Source of the DNA: an uncultured Clostridium sp.
Lineage (GTDB): Bacteria; Bacillota; Clostridia; TANB77; CAG-508
Direction: 5' to 3'
DNA length: 64,000 nt
Assembly (NCBI GenBank): GCA_948467875.1
Contig: CAOKFZ010000002.1
Location: forward strand, 1-64,000
The notes beneath the pieces are model-generated. The model was not told the origin of the DNA. It did not search any database and saw only the letters and a program-made list of their open reading frames with translations. Below are positions 51,630-60,267 of this stretch, piece after piece (the first letter of the stretch is position 1; each line of letters starts with the position of its first letter). Both the position numbers and the translations under genes were made by a program.

Positions 51630-52292
51630 ATGGTTATTTTGATGTTGGGAGCACAAGGAACAGGGAAAGGAACTGTTGCAGGTTTGCTAAGTGAAAATCT
51701 TGGCTGGCCACAAATTTCAACTGGAGATATTTTTCGTAAAAATATAAAAGAGGAAACACCTTTAGGAAGAGAGGCAAATCAGTATATATCAAAAGGCGAT
51801 TTGGTGCCAGATGAAATTACAGTACCAATGGTTGTCAATCGACTAAATGAGCCAGATGCAAAAGAAGGAGCGATTTTGGATGGTTTTCCACGAAATCTTG
51901 CACAGGCAGAAAAATTAGAGGAAATCTTGAAAGAAAAAGGAAAGAAAGTGGATTTGGTGATTAATTTGACTAGTCCACAAGATGAAATTATAACTAGAAT
52001 TTTGAACCGAAGAGTTTGCAGTAATCAGGCTTGTAAAGCAACTTATAATGTAACAATGCATCCACCTAAAAAAGAAGGGATTTGTGATAAATGCGGTAGC
52101 GAATTAGTACAAAGAGGAGATGATGCAGATCGAGAAGCTATTCAAAATCGATTGGATATTTATGATGAAAAAACCTTGCCATTGGTAGAGTTTTACAGTA
52201 AAAAAGGTGTTTTACGCACAGAGGAAATTAGCGAAAAAACTGGCAGATTAGGAAAAGACGTAGTGGAAGATATTTTAAAAGAAATGAAATAG
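51630..52292 (+). CDS. adk: Adenylate kinase with a zinc-binding lid
   Basis: A 220-residue long-form Adk converting AMP + ATP to 2 ADP. P-loop GAQGTGKGT at residues 7-15, the STGDIFR and DGFPRN motifs, and a LID with four Cys (C-SNQA-C near residue 130 and CDKC). The first Cys pair is CxxxxC rather than the usual CxxC, a small deviation. ATG after AAAGGAGGT. The secY-adk gap is 106 bases with a weak stem but no clear terminator. Confidence 0.95.
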   Translation: MVILMLGAQGTGKGTVAGLLSENLGWPQISTGDIFRKNIKEETPLGREANQYISKGDLVPDEITVPMVVNRLNEPDAKEGAILDGFPRNLAQAEKLEEILKEKGKKVDLVINLTSPQDEIITRILNRRVCSNQACKATYNVTMHPPKKEGICDKCGSELVQRGDDADREAIQNRLDIYDEKTLPLVEFYSKKGVLRTEEISEKTGRLGKDVVEDILKEMK

Positions 52293-52342
52293 TTTTTTAC
52301 TGATAAGATATTAAAATTCATAAGAAAAGGAGAGATGTTATA

Positions 52343-52735
52343 ATGAAAAATGATTGGGATGAAAAGAGACGTAGGGAAGAGAGAGAACATGAGAGAAGAG
52401 AGGAAATAAAAAGAAGGAGAGGGAATCTTATAAAAAAGGAAGAAACTGTTCAGTATCAAGAATTTCAGAAGCAGCTGGAACTTCAAAAACTTCAGAAGCT
52501 TGTAGCTAAAAAAGAAGAGATGAATAGAAGGATTGCAGAAACTTTGCATCAAATGCAAGAAAAGAGTAGGGAGGTTTCAAGAATTGTAGAAGAACAGAGA
52601 AAGTTGGTAGAAGAAGAGATGAGAATGCGAACAAATTTAGCTATTCAAATAGCAAACCAACAAAGTAAACAAAGTAGAGTGGATATGGCTAAAGCAGCAA
52701 TGAAAGAGCAAGAGGATGATGAATTAGATAGATAA
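52343..52735 (+). CDS. Highly charged coiled-coil protein of unknown function
   Basis: A 130-residue protein made almost only of charged and Gln residues (KRRREEREHERREEIKRRR near the N-terminus, then continuous heptad-like helix). No family recognised. It has a good ribosome binding site (AAAGGAGAG) and sits between adk and map, two genes that are normally adjacent, so it is an insertion in a conserved operon. Confidence 0.7.
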   Translation: MKNDWDEKRRREEREHERREEIKRRRGNLIKKEETVQYQEFQKQLELQKLQKLVAKKEEMNRRIAETLHQMQEKSREVSRIVEEQRKLVEEEMRMRTNLAIQIANQQSKQSRVDMAKAAMKEQEDDELDR

Positions 52736-52749
52736 AGGAGAAATTTAAA

Positions 52750-53520
52750 TTGGTTAGCATAAAATCGGATCGAGAAATTAAGTTAATGCTGGAAGCATGC
52801 AAGATTACAGCTGAGACACATAATATGCTAGAACAAAATATTAAGGCCGGAATGTCTACTTATGATTTGGATAAAATGGCAGAAGACTTCATTAAGTCGA
52901 AGGGTGGAATTCCAGCACAAAAGAATTACCCCAGTGGAGAAAAAGGAATTCCAAATTTTCCATCTACGTTATGTATATCTATTAATGATGAGGTTATTCA
53001 TGGAATTCCAAGTAAACATACCATTATACAAGATGGCGATATTGTGAGTATTGATTTGGTTGTATTAAAAAACGGATTTCATGGAGATGCAGCAAGAACG
53101 CATTTAGTGGGAAATGTTTCAGATGAGGCAAAAAAGTTGGTAGAAGTTACGAAGCAGGCTTTTTTTGAAGGAATTAAATATGCTAAAGAGGGAAATCGCG
53201 TGGGAGATATTTCGTTTGCTGTAAATGATTATGTGAAACAATTTGGATATTCGGTTGTGAAAGAATTTCAAGGACATGGAATTGGCAGAGAGATGCACGA
53301 GGAACCAGGTGTTCCGAATTATGGCAAAAAAGGGAAAGGAATGCGTTTAGAAAAAGGAATGACAATAGCGGTTGAGCCAATGGTAATAGCTGGAAATTCA
53401 GAGATTATGCAATTAGAAGATGGCTGGACCATTATAACAGAAGATGGAAGTCTGGCAGCTCATTATGAAAACACAATTTTAATTACAGAAAAAGAGGCAA
53501 AAGTATTGACAATTGTTTAA
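52750..53520 (+). CDS. map: Methionine aminopeptidase, type I
   Basis: A 256-residue enzyme that removes the initiator Met. The five metal ligands are in DLVVLKNGFHGDAART (two Asp), QGHGIGREMHE (His), AVEPMV (Glu) and the final ENTILIT (Glu). It starts at TTG after AAAGGAG. The infA promoter lies within its last codons. Confidence 0.95.
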   Translation: MVSIKSDREIKLMLEACKITAETHNMLEQNIKAGMSTYDLDKMAEDFIKSKGGIPAQKNYPSGEKGIPNFPSTLCISINDEVIHGIPSKHTIIQDGDIVSIDLVVLKNGFHGDAARTHLVGNVSDEAKKLVEVTKQAFFEGIKYAKEGNRVGDISFAVNDYVKQFGYSVVKEFQGHGIGREMHEEPGVPNYGKKGKGMRLEKGMTIAVEPMVIAGNSEIMQLEDGWTIITEDGSLAAHYENTILITEKEAKVLTIV

Positions 53521-53534
53521 AAATGTTGTATACT
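53506..53534 (+). promoter_or_regulatory. Internal promoter before infA
   Basis: TTGACA (53506-53511), 17-base spacer, TATACT (53529-53534), overlapping the end of map. It allows extra expression of infA and the alpha operon. Confidence 0.7.
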
Positions 53535-53601
53535 ATAAAAGCTTAATTGTTATAATTAGTGATATTAATCAGTAAAAAGGCTGATTTAGGAGGGAAAAAA
53601 C

Positions 53602-53820
53602 TTGTCTAAAGAAGATGTGATTGAAGTGGAAGGAATTGTTGTTGAAACATTACCTAATACAAATTTTAGAGTAGAATTAGAAAATGGACACCAAGTATTG
53701 GCGCATATTTCTGGAAAATTAAGAATGAACTACATCAAAATTCTTCCAGGTGATAAAGTGAAATTAGAGTTATCTCCCTATGATTTGACAAAAGGTAGAA
53801 TTACATGGAGAGCTAAATAA
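53602..53820 (+). CDS. infA: Translation initiation factor IF-1
   Basis: A 72-residue OB-fold factor ([54 protein letters not shown]). It starts at TTG after TAGGAGGG. A short hairpin AATCAG/CTGATT lies just upstream. Confidence 0.96.
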   Translation: MSKEDVIEVEGIVVETLPNTNFRVELENGHQVLAHISGKLRMNYIKILPGDKVKLELSPYDLTKGRITWRAK

Positions 53821-53965
53821 ATTAAGCTGTTTGCGACGTAAGGAGCATTACAGATTAGTTTGGTAACAATGCGAAGCATTGTTAGTTACAGCAAAAAAGA
53901 TAACTATGGAATACGTAGCAAAGCGAAGTTAACTTCATATAAAAAATATATGCAACCAAGTTGCA
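53821..53965 (+). repeat. Composite palindromic element between infA and rpmJ
   Basis: ATTAAGCTGT (53821-53830) pairs with ACAGATTAGT (53850-53859) with one G-A mismatch and one G-U; then AACAATGC-gaa-GCATTGTT; then ACGTAGCAAAGCGAAGTTAACTTCAT and ATATGCAACC-aaGTTGCA. It carries all modules of the family in one spacer. Confidence 0.65.
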
Positions 53966-53999
53966 ATTTATATAAATATTAAGAAGGGAAGGAAAGAAA

Positions 54000-54113
54000 A
54001 TGAAAGTAAGACCATCAGTAAAACCAATTTGCGAAAAATGCAAAGTAATCAAAAGAAAAGGTAGAATTAGAGTTATTTGCGAAAATCCAAAACATAAGCA
54101 AAGACAAGGTTAA
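54000..54113 (+). CDS. rpmJ: 50S ribosomal protein L36 (zinc form)
   Basis: A 37-residue protein, [19 protein letters not shown] followed by the zinc ligands C-x4-H in CENPKH. Preceded by AAGGGAAGGAAAG. Confidence 0.95.
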   Translation: MKVRPSVKPICEKCKVIKRKGRIRVICENPKHKQRQG

Positions 54114-54123
54114 ATTTGGTATT

Positions 54124-54184
54124 AACACAGATATGGAGCGGCTGTTAGATAAAATAATGTTTTATCTAATTTCATATTTGTGTT
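54124..54184 (+). repeat. Nested hairpin in the rpmJ-rpsM spacer
   Basis: AACACAGATATG (54124-54135) pairs with CATATTTGTGTT (54173-54184, one G-U), enclosing GAGCGGCTG and an inner perfect hairpin TTAGATAAAA/TTTTATCTAA. No T-run follows. Confidence 0.5.
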
Positions 54185-54224
54185 TATATATATTATAATA
54201 AAAAACATGGAGGTGTAAAAATTT

Positions 54225-54590
54225 ATGGCTCGTATAGCAGGAGTTGATTTACCGAGAGAAAAAAGAATTGAAATAGGACTAACTTATATTTATGGTATTG
54301 GTTTGTCTAGTTCTCAAAAAATTCTAAAAGAAGCTGGTGTAAACCCAGATACTAGAGTAAAAGATTTAACAGATGCAGAAGAAGCAAAAATAAGAAAAGC
54401 GATGGAAGACTACAAAGTAGAGGGAGATTTAAGAAGAGAAGTTGCTTTGAATATTAAAAGACTTATGGAAATTGGTTGTTATAGAGGAATTAGACATAGA
54501 AGAGGATTACCAGTAAGAGGTCAAAGAACGAAAACAAATGCTCGTACAAGAAAAGGACCAAGAAAATTAGTAAGTAAGAGCAAAAAATAA
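54225..54590 (+). CDS. rpsM: 30S ribosomal protein S13
   Basis: A 121-residue S13 ([40 protein letters not shown]). Located at the subunit head; typical length. ATG after GGAGGTG. Confidence 0.97.
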   Translation: MARIAGVDLPREKRIEIGLTYIYGIGLSSSQKILKEAGVNPDTRVKDLTDAEEAKIRKAMEDYKVEGDLRREVALNIKRLMEIGCYRGIRHRRGLPVRGQRTKTNARTRKGPRKLVSKSKK

Positions 54591-54906
54591 CGTGGAAAAT
54601 TTGTGAAACAAATTTTACTCGTTAAAATTTAAAACAAAAACAGCAATGTAAAAACAAAAATAACGTGGAAAATTTGCAAAGCAAATTTTGCTCGTAGTTC
54701 TTTATATTAGATATAAAAGTTAATGCCCAAAAATTGCAAAGCAAATTTTACTCGTCTTTTAATAGATGAAAATATTTAAGAATAAAGAATTTTTGAAGTT
54801 AATAAAGTTAAATTTTTTGAAGTTAATAAAGTTAATGTTTTTGTATTAATAAAATTAATTTCAGTAAAAATTTACGAAGTAAATTTTTAAGGAGGTAAAA
54901 GCTTAA
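54591..54906 (+). repeat. rpsM-rpsK spacer with three hairpin repeats and a tandem repeat
   Basis: In 316 bases: three copies of an AT hairpin framed by CGTGGA and CTCGT (54591-54622, 54664-54695, 54726-54755); about three degenerate 25-base tandem units with TTTTGAAGTTAATAAAGTTAA (54789-54861); and a perfect hairpin AAAAATTTAC-gaa-GTAAATTTTT (about 54866-54888) just before the rpsK ribosome binding site. No gene is visible. Confidence 0.65.
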
Positions 54907-55308
54907 ATGGCAAAAGCAAGTAGCGTTAAAAAAACAGGAATTAGAAGAAGAGAAAGAAAAAATATTGATAAAGGTTCTGCTCATATTCGTTCAAGTTTTA
55001 ATAATACAATTGTTTCAATTACAGATATACAAGGCAATGTTATATCTTGGGCAAGTGCTGGTGGATTAGGATTTAAAGGTTCTAGAAAAAGCACACCATT
55101 TGCTGCTGGTCAAGCTGCTGAAGTAGCTTCTAAAACTGCAATGGAACACGGAATGAAAACAGTTGATGTATATGTGAAAGGTCCAGGAGCTGGACGTGAA
55201 GCAGCAATTAGAGCTTTACAGACAGCTGGATTAGAAATCACAATGATTAAAGATGTTACTCCAATTCCACATAATGGTTGTAGACCACCAAAAAGAAGAA
55301 GAGTTTAA
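54907..55308 (+). CDS. rpsK: 30S ribosomal protein S11
   Basis: A 133-residue S11 with [20 protein letters not shown] and the C-terminal [19 protein letters not shown]. It binds 16S rRNA in the platform. Confidence 0.97.
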   Translation: MAKASSVKKTGIRRRERKNIDKGSAHIRSSFNNTIVSITDIQGNVISWASAGGLGFKGSRKSTPFAAGQAAEVASKTAMEHGMKTVDVYVKGPGAGREAAIRALQTAGLEITMIKDVTPIPHNGCRPPKRRRV

Positions 55309-55364
55309 GAGAGTAACAAAACTGAAAGAAAATAGAGAATTTAAGAAAGAGGTGTAAAAAATCA

Positions 55365-55991
55365 ATGGCAAGATATAATGGAGAGCAATGTCGTATATGC
55401 CGTAGAGAAGGATGTAAAATGTTTCTAAAAGGCGATAGATGTTATTCAGATAAATGTAGTGTAACAAGAAGAAATTATGGACCTGGTGATCATGGTCAAA
55501 AAAGATCAAAGCTTTCTGAATATGGTACTCAGTTAAGAGAAAAACAAAAAACAAGATATTTTTATGGTGTTGGTGAAAAACAATTTAGAAAATATTTTGA
55601 AATGGCTTCTAATAAAAAAGGTATCACAGGTAGCAATTTATTACAAATTTTAGAAAGCAGATTAGATAATGTTGTTTATCGACTAGGATTAGGTAGTTCA
55701 AGAGCACAAGCTAGACAATTGGTAACACATGGAAATATTGAAGTCAATGGGAAAAAAGTAAATATTGCTTCTTATTTGGTAAAACCAAGTGATGTGGTAA
55801 GTGTTAGAGAAACGAAAAAAGATAATCCTATTATTAAGGAAAATGCACAAAAAGGTGCGACAAGACCGATTCCAGAATGGTTAGAATTAGATAGCGAAAA
55901 ATTAAGTGCCAAAGTGATTCGTTATGTAAATCGTGATGAAATTGATTTGGCAGTAGAAGAACACTTAATTGTCGAGTTATATTCTAAATAA
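55365..55991 (+). CDS. rpsD: 30S ribosomal protein S4 (zinc form)
   Basis: A 208-residue S4 with an N-terminal Cys cluster ([15 protein letters not shown]), and the S4 RNA-binding domain ([24 protein letters not shown]). It nucleates 30S assembly and often autoregulates the alpha operon. Confidence 0.96.
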   Translation: MARYNGEQCRICRREGCKMFLKGDRCYSDKCSVTRRNYGPGDHGQKRSKLSEYGTQLREKQKTRYFYGVGEKQFRKYFEMASNKKGITGSNLLQILESRLDNVVYRLGLGSSRAQARQLVTHGNIEVNGKKVNIASYLVKPSDVVSVRETKKDNPIIKENAQKGATRPIPEWLELDSEKLSAKVIRYVNRDEIDLAVEEHLIVELYSK

Positions 55992-56058
55992 TAATATTTA
56001 ACTTAGGATGGTACTAGAAGCAGAAATTTATAGGTTTGAAAACCATTAGGAGGTAAAA

Positions 56059-57006
56059 ATGATTGAATTTGAAAAGCCAAACATCGAATGTTTAGAAGCA
56101 GACGATAAGAGGAATTATGCAAAATTCATATGTGAACCATTAGAACGTGGCTATGGCATGACAATAGGAAATTCTTTGAGAAGAATTTTGTTATCATCAT
56201 TACCAGGAGCTGCGATAACGAATGTCAAAATAAACGGAGTAGTACATGAATTTTCTACAGTAAAAGGTGTTGTAGAAGATGTTCCTGAGATAATAGTTAA
56301 CTTAAAAAATGTAAGAATGAAAGTATTTGACAATGATGAAAAAACAATTACAATTGATTATAAAGGTGCTGGCGAAATAAAAGCAGCAGATATTGTAACA
56401 GATGGAACTGTAGAAATACTAAATCCTGAGTTACATATAGCGACCACATCGGCGGAAGCTGACATTCATATGGTAATGACCGTCAGCCGTGGAAGAGGAT
56501 ATAATGTAGCAGAGAAAAATAAAAAAGATAATGATTCAATTGATGTATTACCAATCGATTCTATATTTACTCCTGTAAAAAAAGTAAATTATAGTGTTGA
56601 AAATACGAGAGTTGGACAAATGGTAGATTATGACAAATTGACAATAGAAGTATGGACAGATGGCAGTTTGAAACCATATGAGGCATTGAGTTTAGCAGCC
56701 AAAGTAATGACAGGTCATTTGGAATTGTTTATTGATTTGTCTGAAACAGCTAAAAATACACAAGTCATGATAGAAAAAGAAGAAACGACCAAAGAGAAAG
56801 TTCTAGAAATGCCAATTGAGGAATTGGAACTTTCAGTGAGATCGTATAACTGTTTAAAAAGAGCAGGAATTATGACTGTTGAAGATTTAGCAAAGAAAAC
56901 GCAAGGCGATATGATGAAAGTTAGAAATTTAGGAAAGAAATCGTTAGATGAAGTAACAAATAAGTTATACGCTTTGGGATTGCAATTTGAATCAGATGAA
57001 GATTGA
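56059..57006 (+). CDS. rpoA: DNA-directed RNA polymerase subunit alpha
   Basis: A 315-residue alpha subunit: N-terminal assembly domain ([28 protein letters not shown]) and C-terminal domain for UP elements and activators ([21 protein letters not shown]). rpoB and rpoC are not in the window. Confidence 0.97.
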   Translation: MIEFEKPNIECLEADDKRNYAKFICEPLERGYGMTIGNSLRRILLSSLPGAAITNVKINGVVHEFSTVKGVVEDVPEIIVNLKNVRMKVFDNDEKTITIDYKGAGEIKAADIVTDGTVEILNPELHIATTSAEADIHMVMTVSRGRGYNVAEKNKKDNDSIDVLPIDSIFTPVKKVNYSVENTRVGQMVDYDKLTIEVWTDGSLKPYEALSLAAKVMTGHLELFIDLSETAKNTQVMIEKEETTKEKVLEMPIEELELSVRSYNCLKRAGIMTVEDLAKKTQGDMMKVRNLGKKSLDEVTNKLYALGLQFESDED

Positions 57007-57030
57007 ATAAATAGAGGAAGGTGATAGAAA

Positions 57031-57540
57031 GTGGCAGGTACAAGAAAACTAGGAAAACCAACAGATCAAAGATTGGCAATGTTAAAATGTCAAACAACGG
57101 ATTTTTTCAAAAATGAGAAAATTATAACAACAGAAAGCAGAGCTAAAGAATTAAAAGCTATTGTAGATAGTATAATTAGCTTGGCAGTAAAAGAGCATAA
57201 AAACTACGAAGAAGTTGAAATGAAAGTTGTGAAAGCAAAATTAGATAATAATGGCAGAAAAGTAACTGAAAAAGTAACGAGCAAGAATGGCAAAGAATAT
57301 TTGAGAGTTGTAAAAGAAGAAAAAATGGAAAAAAGACAAAAAGATTTGCCATCAAGATTAAGCGCTAGAAGAAAAATTATGACAAAAGTGAATAAAGTAA
57401 AAGATGTAGATTTGCTAGATAAATTATTTAATGAAATAGCACCAAAATATGAAGAAAGACAAGGTGGCTATACAACAATTTTAAAAATGGAACCAAGAAA
57501 AGGTGACAATAGCAAAATGGCAATTTTGAAATTAGTTTAA
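57031..57540 (+). CDS. rplQ: 50S ribosomal protein L17 with an internal insertion
   Basis: L17 starting at GTG after GGAAGGTG. AGTRKLGKPTDQRLAML and the C-terminal LFNEIAPKYEERQGGYTTILK are canonical. At 169 residues it is longer than the usual 112-130: about 45 Lys/Glu-rich residues (about 68-112) are inserted in the middle. Last gene of the ribosomal supercluster. Confidence 0.94.
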   Translation: MAGTRKLGKPTDQRLAMLKCQTTDFFKNEKIITTESRAKELKAIVDSIISLAVKEHKNYEEVEMKVVKAKLDNNGRKVTEKVTSKNGKEYLRVVKEEKMEKRQKDLPSRLSARRKIMTKVNKVKDVDLLDKLFNEIAPKYEERQGGYTTILKMEPRKGDNSKMAILKLV

Positions 57541-57546
57541 AGGAAG

Positions 57547-57605
57547 AAGGCTGTAAAAAACTCAATTATTGTATGAGACGATAGGGTTTTTTGTACAGCC
57601 TTTTT
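57547..57605 (+). terminator. Terminator of the ribosomal supercluster
   Basis: AAGGCTGTA-aaaaac (from 57547) pairs with gttttttg-TACAGCCTT (to 57602), followed by TTT. Confidence 0.8.
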
Positions 57606-57669
57606 GTATACATAAAATTTTGTAACCGATTTTTAAAATTAACATAACCTATACAAAGGAGATGATGTT

Positions 57670-58002
57670 ATGTTAAATTTTATGGTGCAATTAGTTATTT
57701 GGATTTTATGTATTTATGGATTATTTAGCATCATACAAGATTATGTGAAATTCAATCTATATAAAAAAATTGAAGAAAATATTAAATTTGTGATGACTGT
57801 CAAGAATGTGGAAAATGGAATTGAAGAATATATTCGAGAATTAACCTATAGTCGAAATTTTTATCACAATTTGGTGGTGGTTGATATGGAATCCACGGAT
57901 GATACTTTGAACATTTTACATAGATTAGAAAAAGAAGTTTTTAATATGAAAGTTTTGGAAAAAGATGAGGGGAAAAAATATTTGCAGGATATGGTGAAAT
58001 AG
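57670..58002 (+). CDS. Small membrane-anchored protein, partly glycosyltransferase-like
   Basis: A 110-residue protein with one membrane helix (about residues 5-23) and a short soluble part containing VVVDMESTDDTLNILHRLEKE, which resembles the first strand and DxSxD region of GT2 glycosyltransferases. It is too short to be a working enzyme. Function unknown. ATG after AAAGGAGATG. Confidence 0.6.
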   Translation: MLNFMVQLVIWILCIYGLFSIIQDYVKFNLYKKIEENIKFVMTVKNVENGIEEYIRELTYSRNFYHNLVVVDMESTDDTLNILHRLEKEVFNMKVLEKDEGKKYLQDMVK

Positions 58003-58084
58003 TAAAATGTACTTTACATATTGAACTATATCTGCTATAATTAATTTGTTGCGTAGTATATTCTATTTTTAGAAAGGAGAGAAT

Positions 58085-58294
58085 ATGGGATTACTTGATG
58101 ACGAGTTAAGACCTGGGGTGCGGAGAAATGCATTTTATCCGAAAACAGGCGTTTTAACAGCCGGCAGTCCAGAGGAAGAGGCAGAAGACAGAAAAGGGAA
58201 AATTCTTGTTAATGTATGGGATAAAAAACAACAGAAACATGTAGAACAGCTGGTTGATGCAGAGGAATATTATTCTGAATCAAATTTTCTGTAA
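58085..58294 (+). CDS. Small protein of unknown function
   Basis: A 69-residue soluble protein (MGLLDDELRPGV..., a PEEEAEDRKGK stretch, acidic tail) with no known family. AGAAAGGAG lies upstream and a strong terminator downstream. It includes a CGG codon followed by A (58121) that is read in frame, judged from the long coherent zero frame after it, so it is a counter-example to a strict CGGA shift rule. Confidence 0.6.
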   Translation: MGLLDDELRPGVRRNAFYPKTGVLTAGSPEEEAEDRKGKILVNVWDKKQQKHVEQLVDAEEYYSESNFL

Positions 58295-58303
58295 TTATTC
58301 TGA

Positions 58304-58336
58304 AAGCGGCTTGCTTAATATCAAGCCGCTTTTTTG
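58304..58336 (+). terminator. Terminator before purF
   Basis: AAGCGGCTTG (58304-58313) pairs perfectly with CAAGCCGCTT (58322-58331), followed by TTTTT. Confidence 0.85.
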
Positions 58337-58400
58337 TGTTGTAAAAAGTTGAATCGAACTATTAAGGAATTCGTAATAGTTTAAAAAGTCGAAATTTGTA

Positions 58401-58429
58401 TTGACGAAACAAAGAAAAACGTGTATAAT
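58401..58429 (+). promoter_or_regulatory. Promoter of purF
   Basis: TTGACG (58401-58406), 17-base spacer, TATAAT (58424-58429). The leader contains a hairpin TTAGGAACTA/TAGTTTCTAA (58434-58476), but no purine riboswitch or PurR box is recognised. Confidence 0.75.
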
Positions 58430-58497
58430 AAAATTAGGAACTAGACTTTAAGAATGAGTAGGAGTTTAGTTTCTAATCTATTTTTGGAGAAATAAGA

Positions 58498-59904
58498 ATG
58501 AAAGAAGAATGTGGAATTTTTGGAATTTATTCCATGAAAAATGAGCAAGATTTAGTATTTCCAATGTGTATCGGACTTTCTAGTTTACAACACAGAGGAG
58601 AAGAAAGTTGCGGAATGGCGATTAATGATGGAGGAATTATTACTTGCCATAAAGATGTTGGACTTGTTTCTGATGTGTTTACAAATTCGATTATTCGTGA
58701 TTTGCCAAAAGGAAAAATAGGAATTGGTCATGTTCGTTATTCTACAACAGGTTGTGCTAGAAAAGAAAATGCGCAACCGATTGTGACACGTTATAAAAAA
58801 GGAAATTTATGTATTGCGCATAATGGAAATTTGACCAATACAGAGGAGCTTAGAACTGAGCTAGAAGAAAATGGCGCTATTTTTAATTCCACCAGTGATA
58901 CAGAAGTGATTGCCTATATTATTGCAAGGGAAAGACTAAAAACACATTCCATAGAAGAAGCAGTTTTCAATAGTATGAAATATTTAAAAGGTGCATATTC
59001 ATTGCTGATTATGAGTTCTCAGAAATTAATTGCAGTCAGAGATCCATATGGTTTTAGACCATTGTGTGTGGGAAAATTAGATGGTGATTATATTTTTTCT
59101 TCCGAAAGTTGTTCTTTGGATATTTTAGGAGCTGAATTTATTCGTGACATCAAACCAGGCGAGGTAGTTACGATTTATAATAATGAAGTTACAACGAAAA
59201 ATTTTAGAACCACAGAAAAAGATGGATTGTGTATTTTTGAATATGTGTATTTTTCAAGACCAGATTCAATTATAGACGGATATAGTGTACATAAATTTAG
59301 AGAAGAAACAGGAAAATATTTATTTGAACAGGCACCAGTTGATGCAGACTTTGTAGCAGGTGTTCCAGATTCTGGCTTAGATGCTGCATTAGGATACTCA
59401 AAAGCTTCTAAAATACCATACGGCATGGCTTTTGTGAAAAGCAAATACATTGGCAGAACATTTATACAGTCTTCGCAAAATGAGAGAAAAAAACAAGTTG
59501 TTTTGAAATTAAATCCATTAAAACAAAATATTGAAGGAAAAAGCATTATTTTGATTGATGATTCTATTGTGCGTGGAAATACGATTACAAGGTTAGTGAA
59601 GATTTTGCGAAGAGCAGGTGTGAAGGAGATTCATTTGAGGATTGCGGCTCCACCATTTATTGGTATGTGCTACTTTGGGACAGATGTAACGAACGAAGAT
59701 GGCTTGATTGCCAGACATAAAACAGTGGAGGAAATTTGCCAAATGATAGGTGTTGATTCACTAGAATATTTGAGTTTGGAAAATTTGCGAAAAATTGCGC
59801 AAAATTCTAATATGAAAAGTTTTTGCGAGGGATGTTTTACCAACGAATATCCAATTCAAGTGCCAAGAGAAGTGCATAAAGATAAATTTGAAAAAATTTT
59901 TTAA
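58498..59904 (+). CDS. purF: Amidophosphoribosyltransferase
   Basis: PurF catalyses the first committed step of purine synthesis: PRPP + Gln to phosphoribosylamine. The 468-residue protein has the N-terminal nucleophile glutaminase domain with Cys5 after a short propeptide (MKEE-CGIFGIY), HRGEESCG, and the phosphoribosyltransferase domain with the PRPP loop ILIDDSIVRGNT. C-terminal Cys residues could hold an Fe-S cluster as in Bacillus PurF. It stands alone, without other pur genes nearby. Confidence 0.95.
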   Translation: MKEECGIFGIYSMKNEQDLVFPMCIGLSSLQHRGEESCGMAINDGGIITCHKDVGLVSDVFTNSIIRDLPKGKIGIGHVRYSTTGCARKENAQPIVTRYKKGNLCIAHNGNLTNTEELRTELEENGAIFNSTSDTEVIAYIIARERLKTHSIEEAVFNSMKYLKGAYSLLIMSSQKLIAVRDPYGFRPLCVGKLDGDYIFSSESCSLDILGAEFIRDIKPGEVVTIYNNEVTTKNFRTTEKDGLCIFEYVYFSRPDSIIDGYSVHKFREETGKYLFEQAPVDADFVAGVPDSGLDAALGYSKASKIPYGMAFVKSKYIGRTFIQSSQNERKKQVVLKLNPLKQNIEGKSIILIDDSIVRGNTITRLVKILRRAGVKEIHLRIAAPPFIGMCYFGTDVTNEDGLIARHKTVEEICQMIGVDSLEYLSLENLRKIAQNSNMKSFCEGCFTNEYPIQVPREVHKDKFEKIF

Positions 59905-59907
59905 AAG

Positions 59908-59935
59908 AAAGACGAGCCTAAAAACTCGTCTTTAA
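59908..59935. terminator. Terminator between purF and the minus-strand small gene
   Basis: AAAGACGAG (59908-59916) pairs with CTCGTCTTT (59925-59933). Confidence 0.75.
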
Positions 59936-59937
59936 AA

Positions 59938-60126
59938 TCATTTCTTTTTATTTTTGGGAATCACTAAATTGCTTTTTTCTTGTTTTTTGGGACGCAATTT
60001 ATTCACGCAATCACCAACATCAGAGATAGTCAAATTGGTGTCATCTCCAATGACGATTTCGATTTCATTTTCATTTTTTTCGGCGGCATTTAGCTTTGTT
60101 TCTTTCTTTTTATTTTTTAATTTCAT
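59938..60126 (-). CDS. Small Lys-rich protein of unknown function
   Basis: A 62-residue protein with Lys-rich ends and an acidic middle (ENEIEIVIGDDTNLTISDVG). It has a promoter and AGGAG site on the minus strand. The start is the ATG at 60126, not the GTG at 60135 inside the ribosome binding site. No family recognised. Confidence 0.55.
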   Translation of the reverse strand: MKLKNKKKETKLNAAEKNENEIEIVIGDDTNLTISDVGDCVNKLRPKKQEKSNLVIPKNKKK

Positions 60127-60149
60127 TTTTCCCACTCCTATTATTATTT

Positions 60150-60179
60150 ATTATAACATAAAAAATGGAATTGTGTAAA
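60150..60179 (-). promoter_or_regulatory. Promoter of the minus-strand small gene
   Basis: On the minus strand: TTTACA (60179-60174), 18-base spacer, TATAAT (60155-60150). Confidence 0.55.
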
Positions 60180-60207
60180 TACAATATTTAATTTTTATAA
60201 AAAAGTA

Positions 60208-60236
60208 TTGAAAAAATTTCGCGAATATTGTAAAAT
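60208..60236 (+). promoter_or_regulatory. Promoter of the VirB2-like pilin operon
   Basis: TTGAAA (60208-60213), 17-base spacer, TAAAAT (60231-60236). Confidence 0.55.
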
Positions 60237-60267
60237 AAAAGTATAAGCAAAAATGGGAGGAATAGAA

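Noticed and set aside
58434..58476. Purine riboswitch in the purF leader
   Set aside because: Only a simple hairpin is visible; the conserved purine riboswitch core and PurR boxes are not seen.
59954..60178. 74-codon plus-strand ORF with hydrophobic composition
   Set aside because: It is the antisense of the Lys-rich minus-strand gene, which has its own promoter and ribosome binding site; Phe/Ser-rich content is typical of such shadows.
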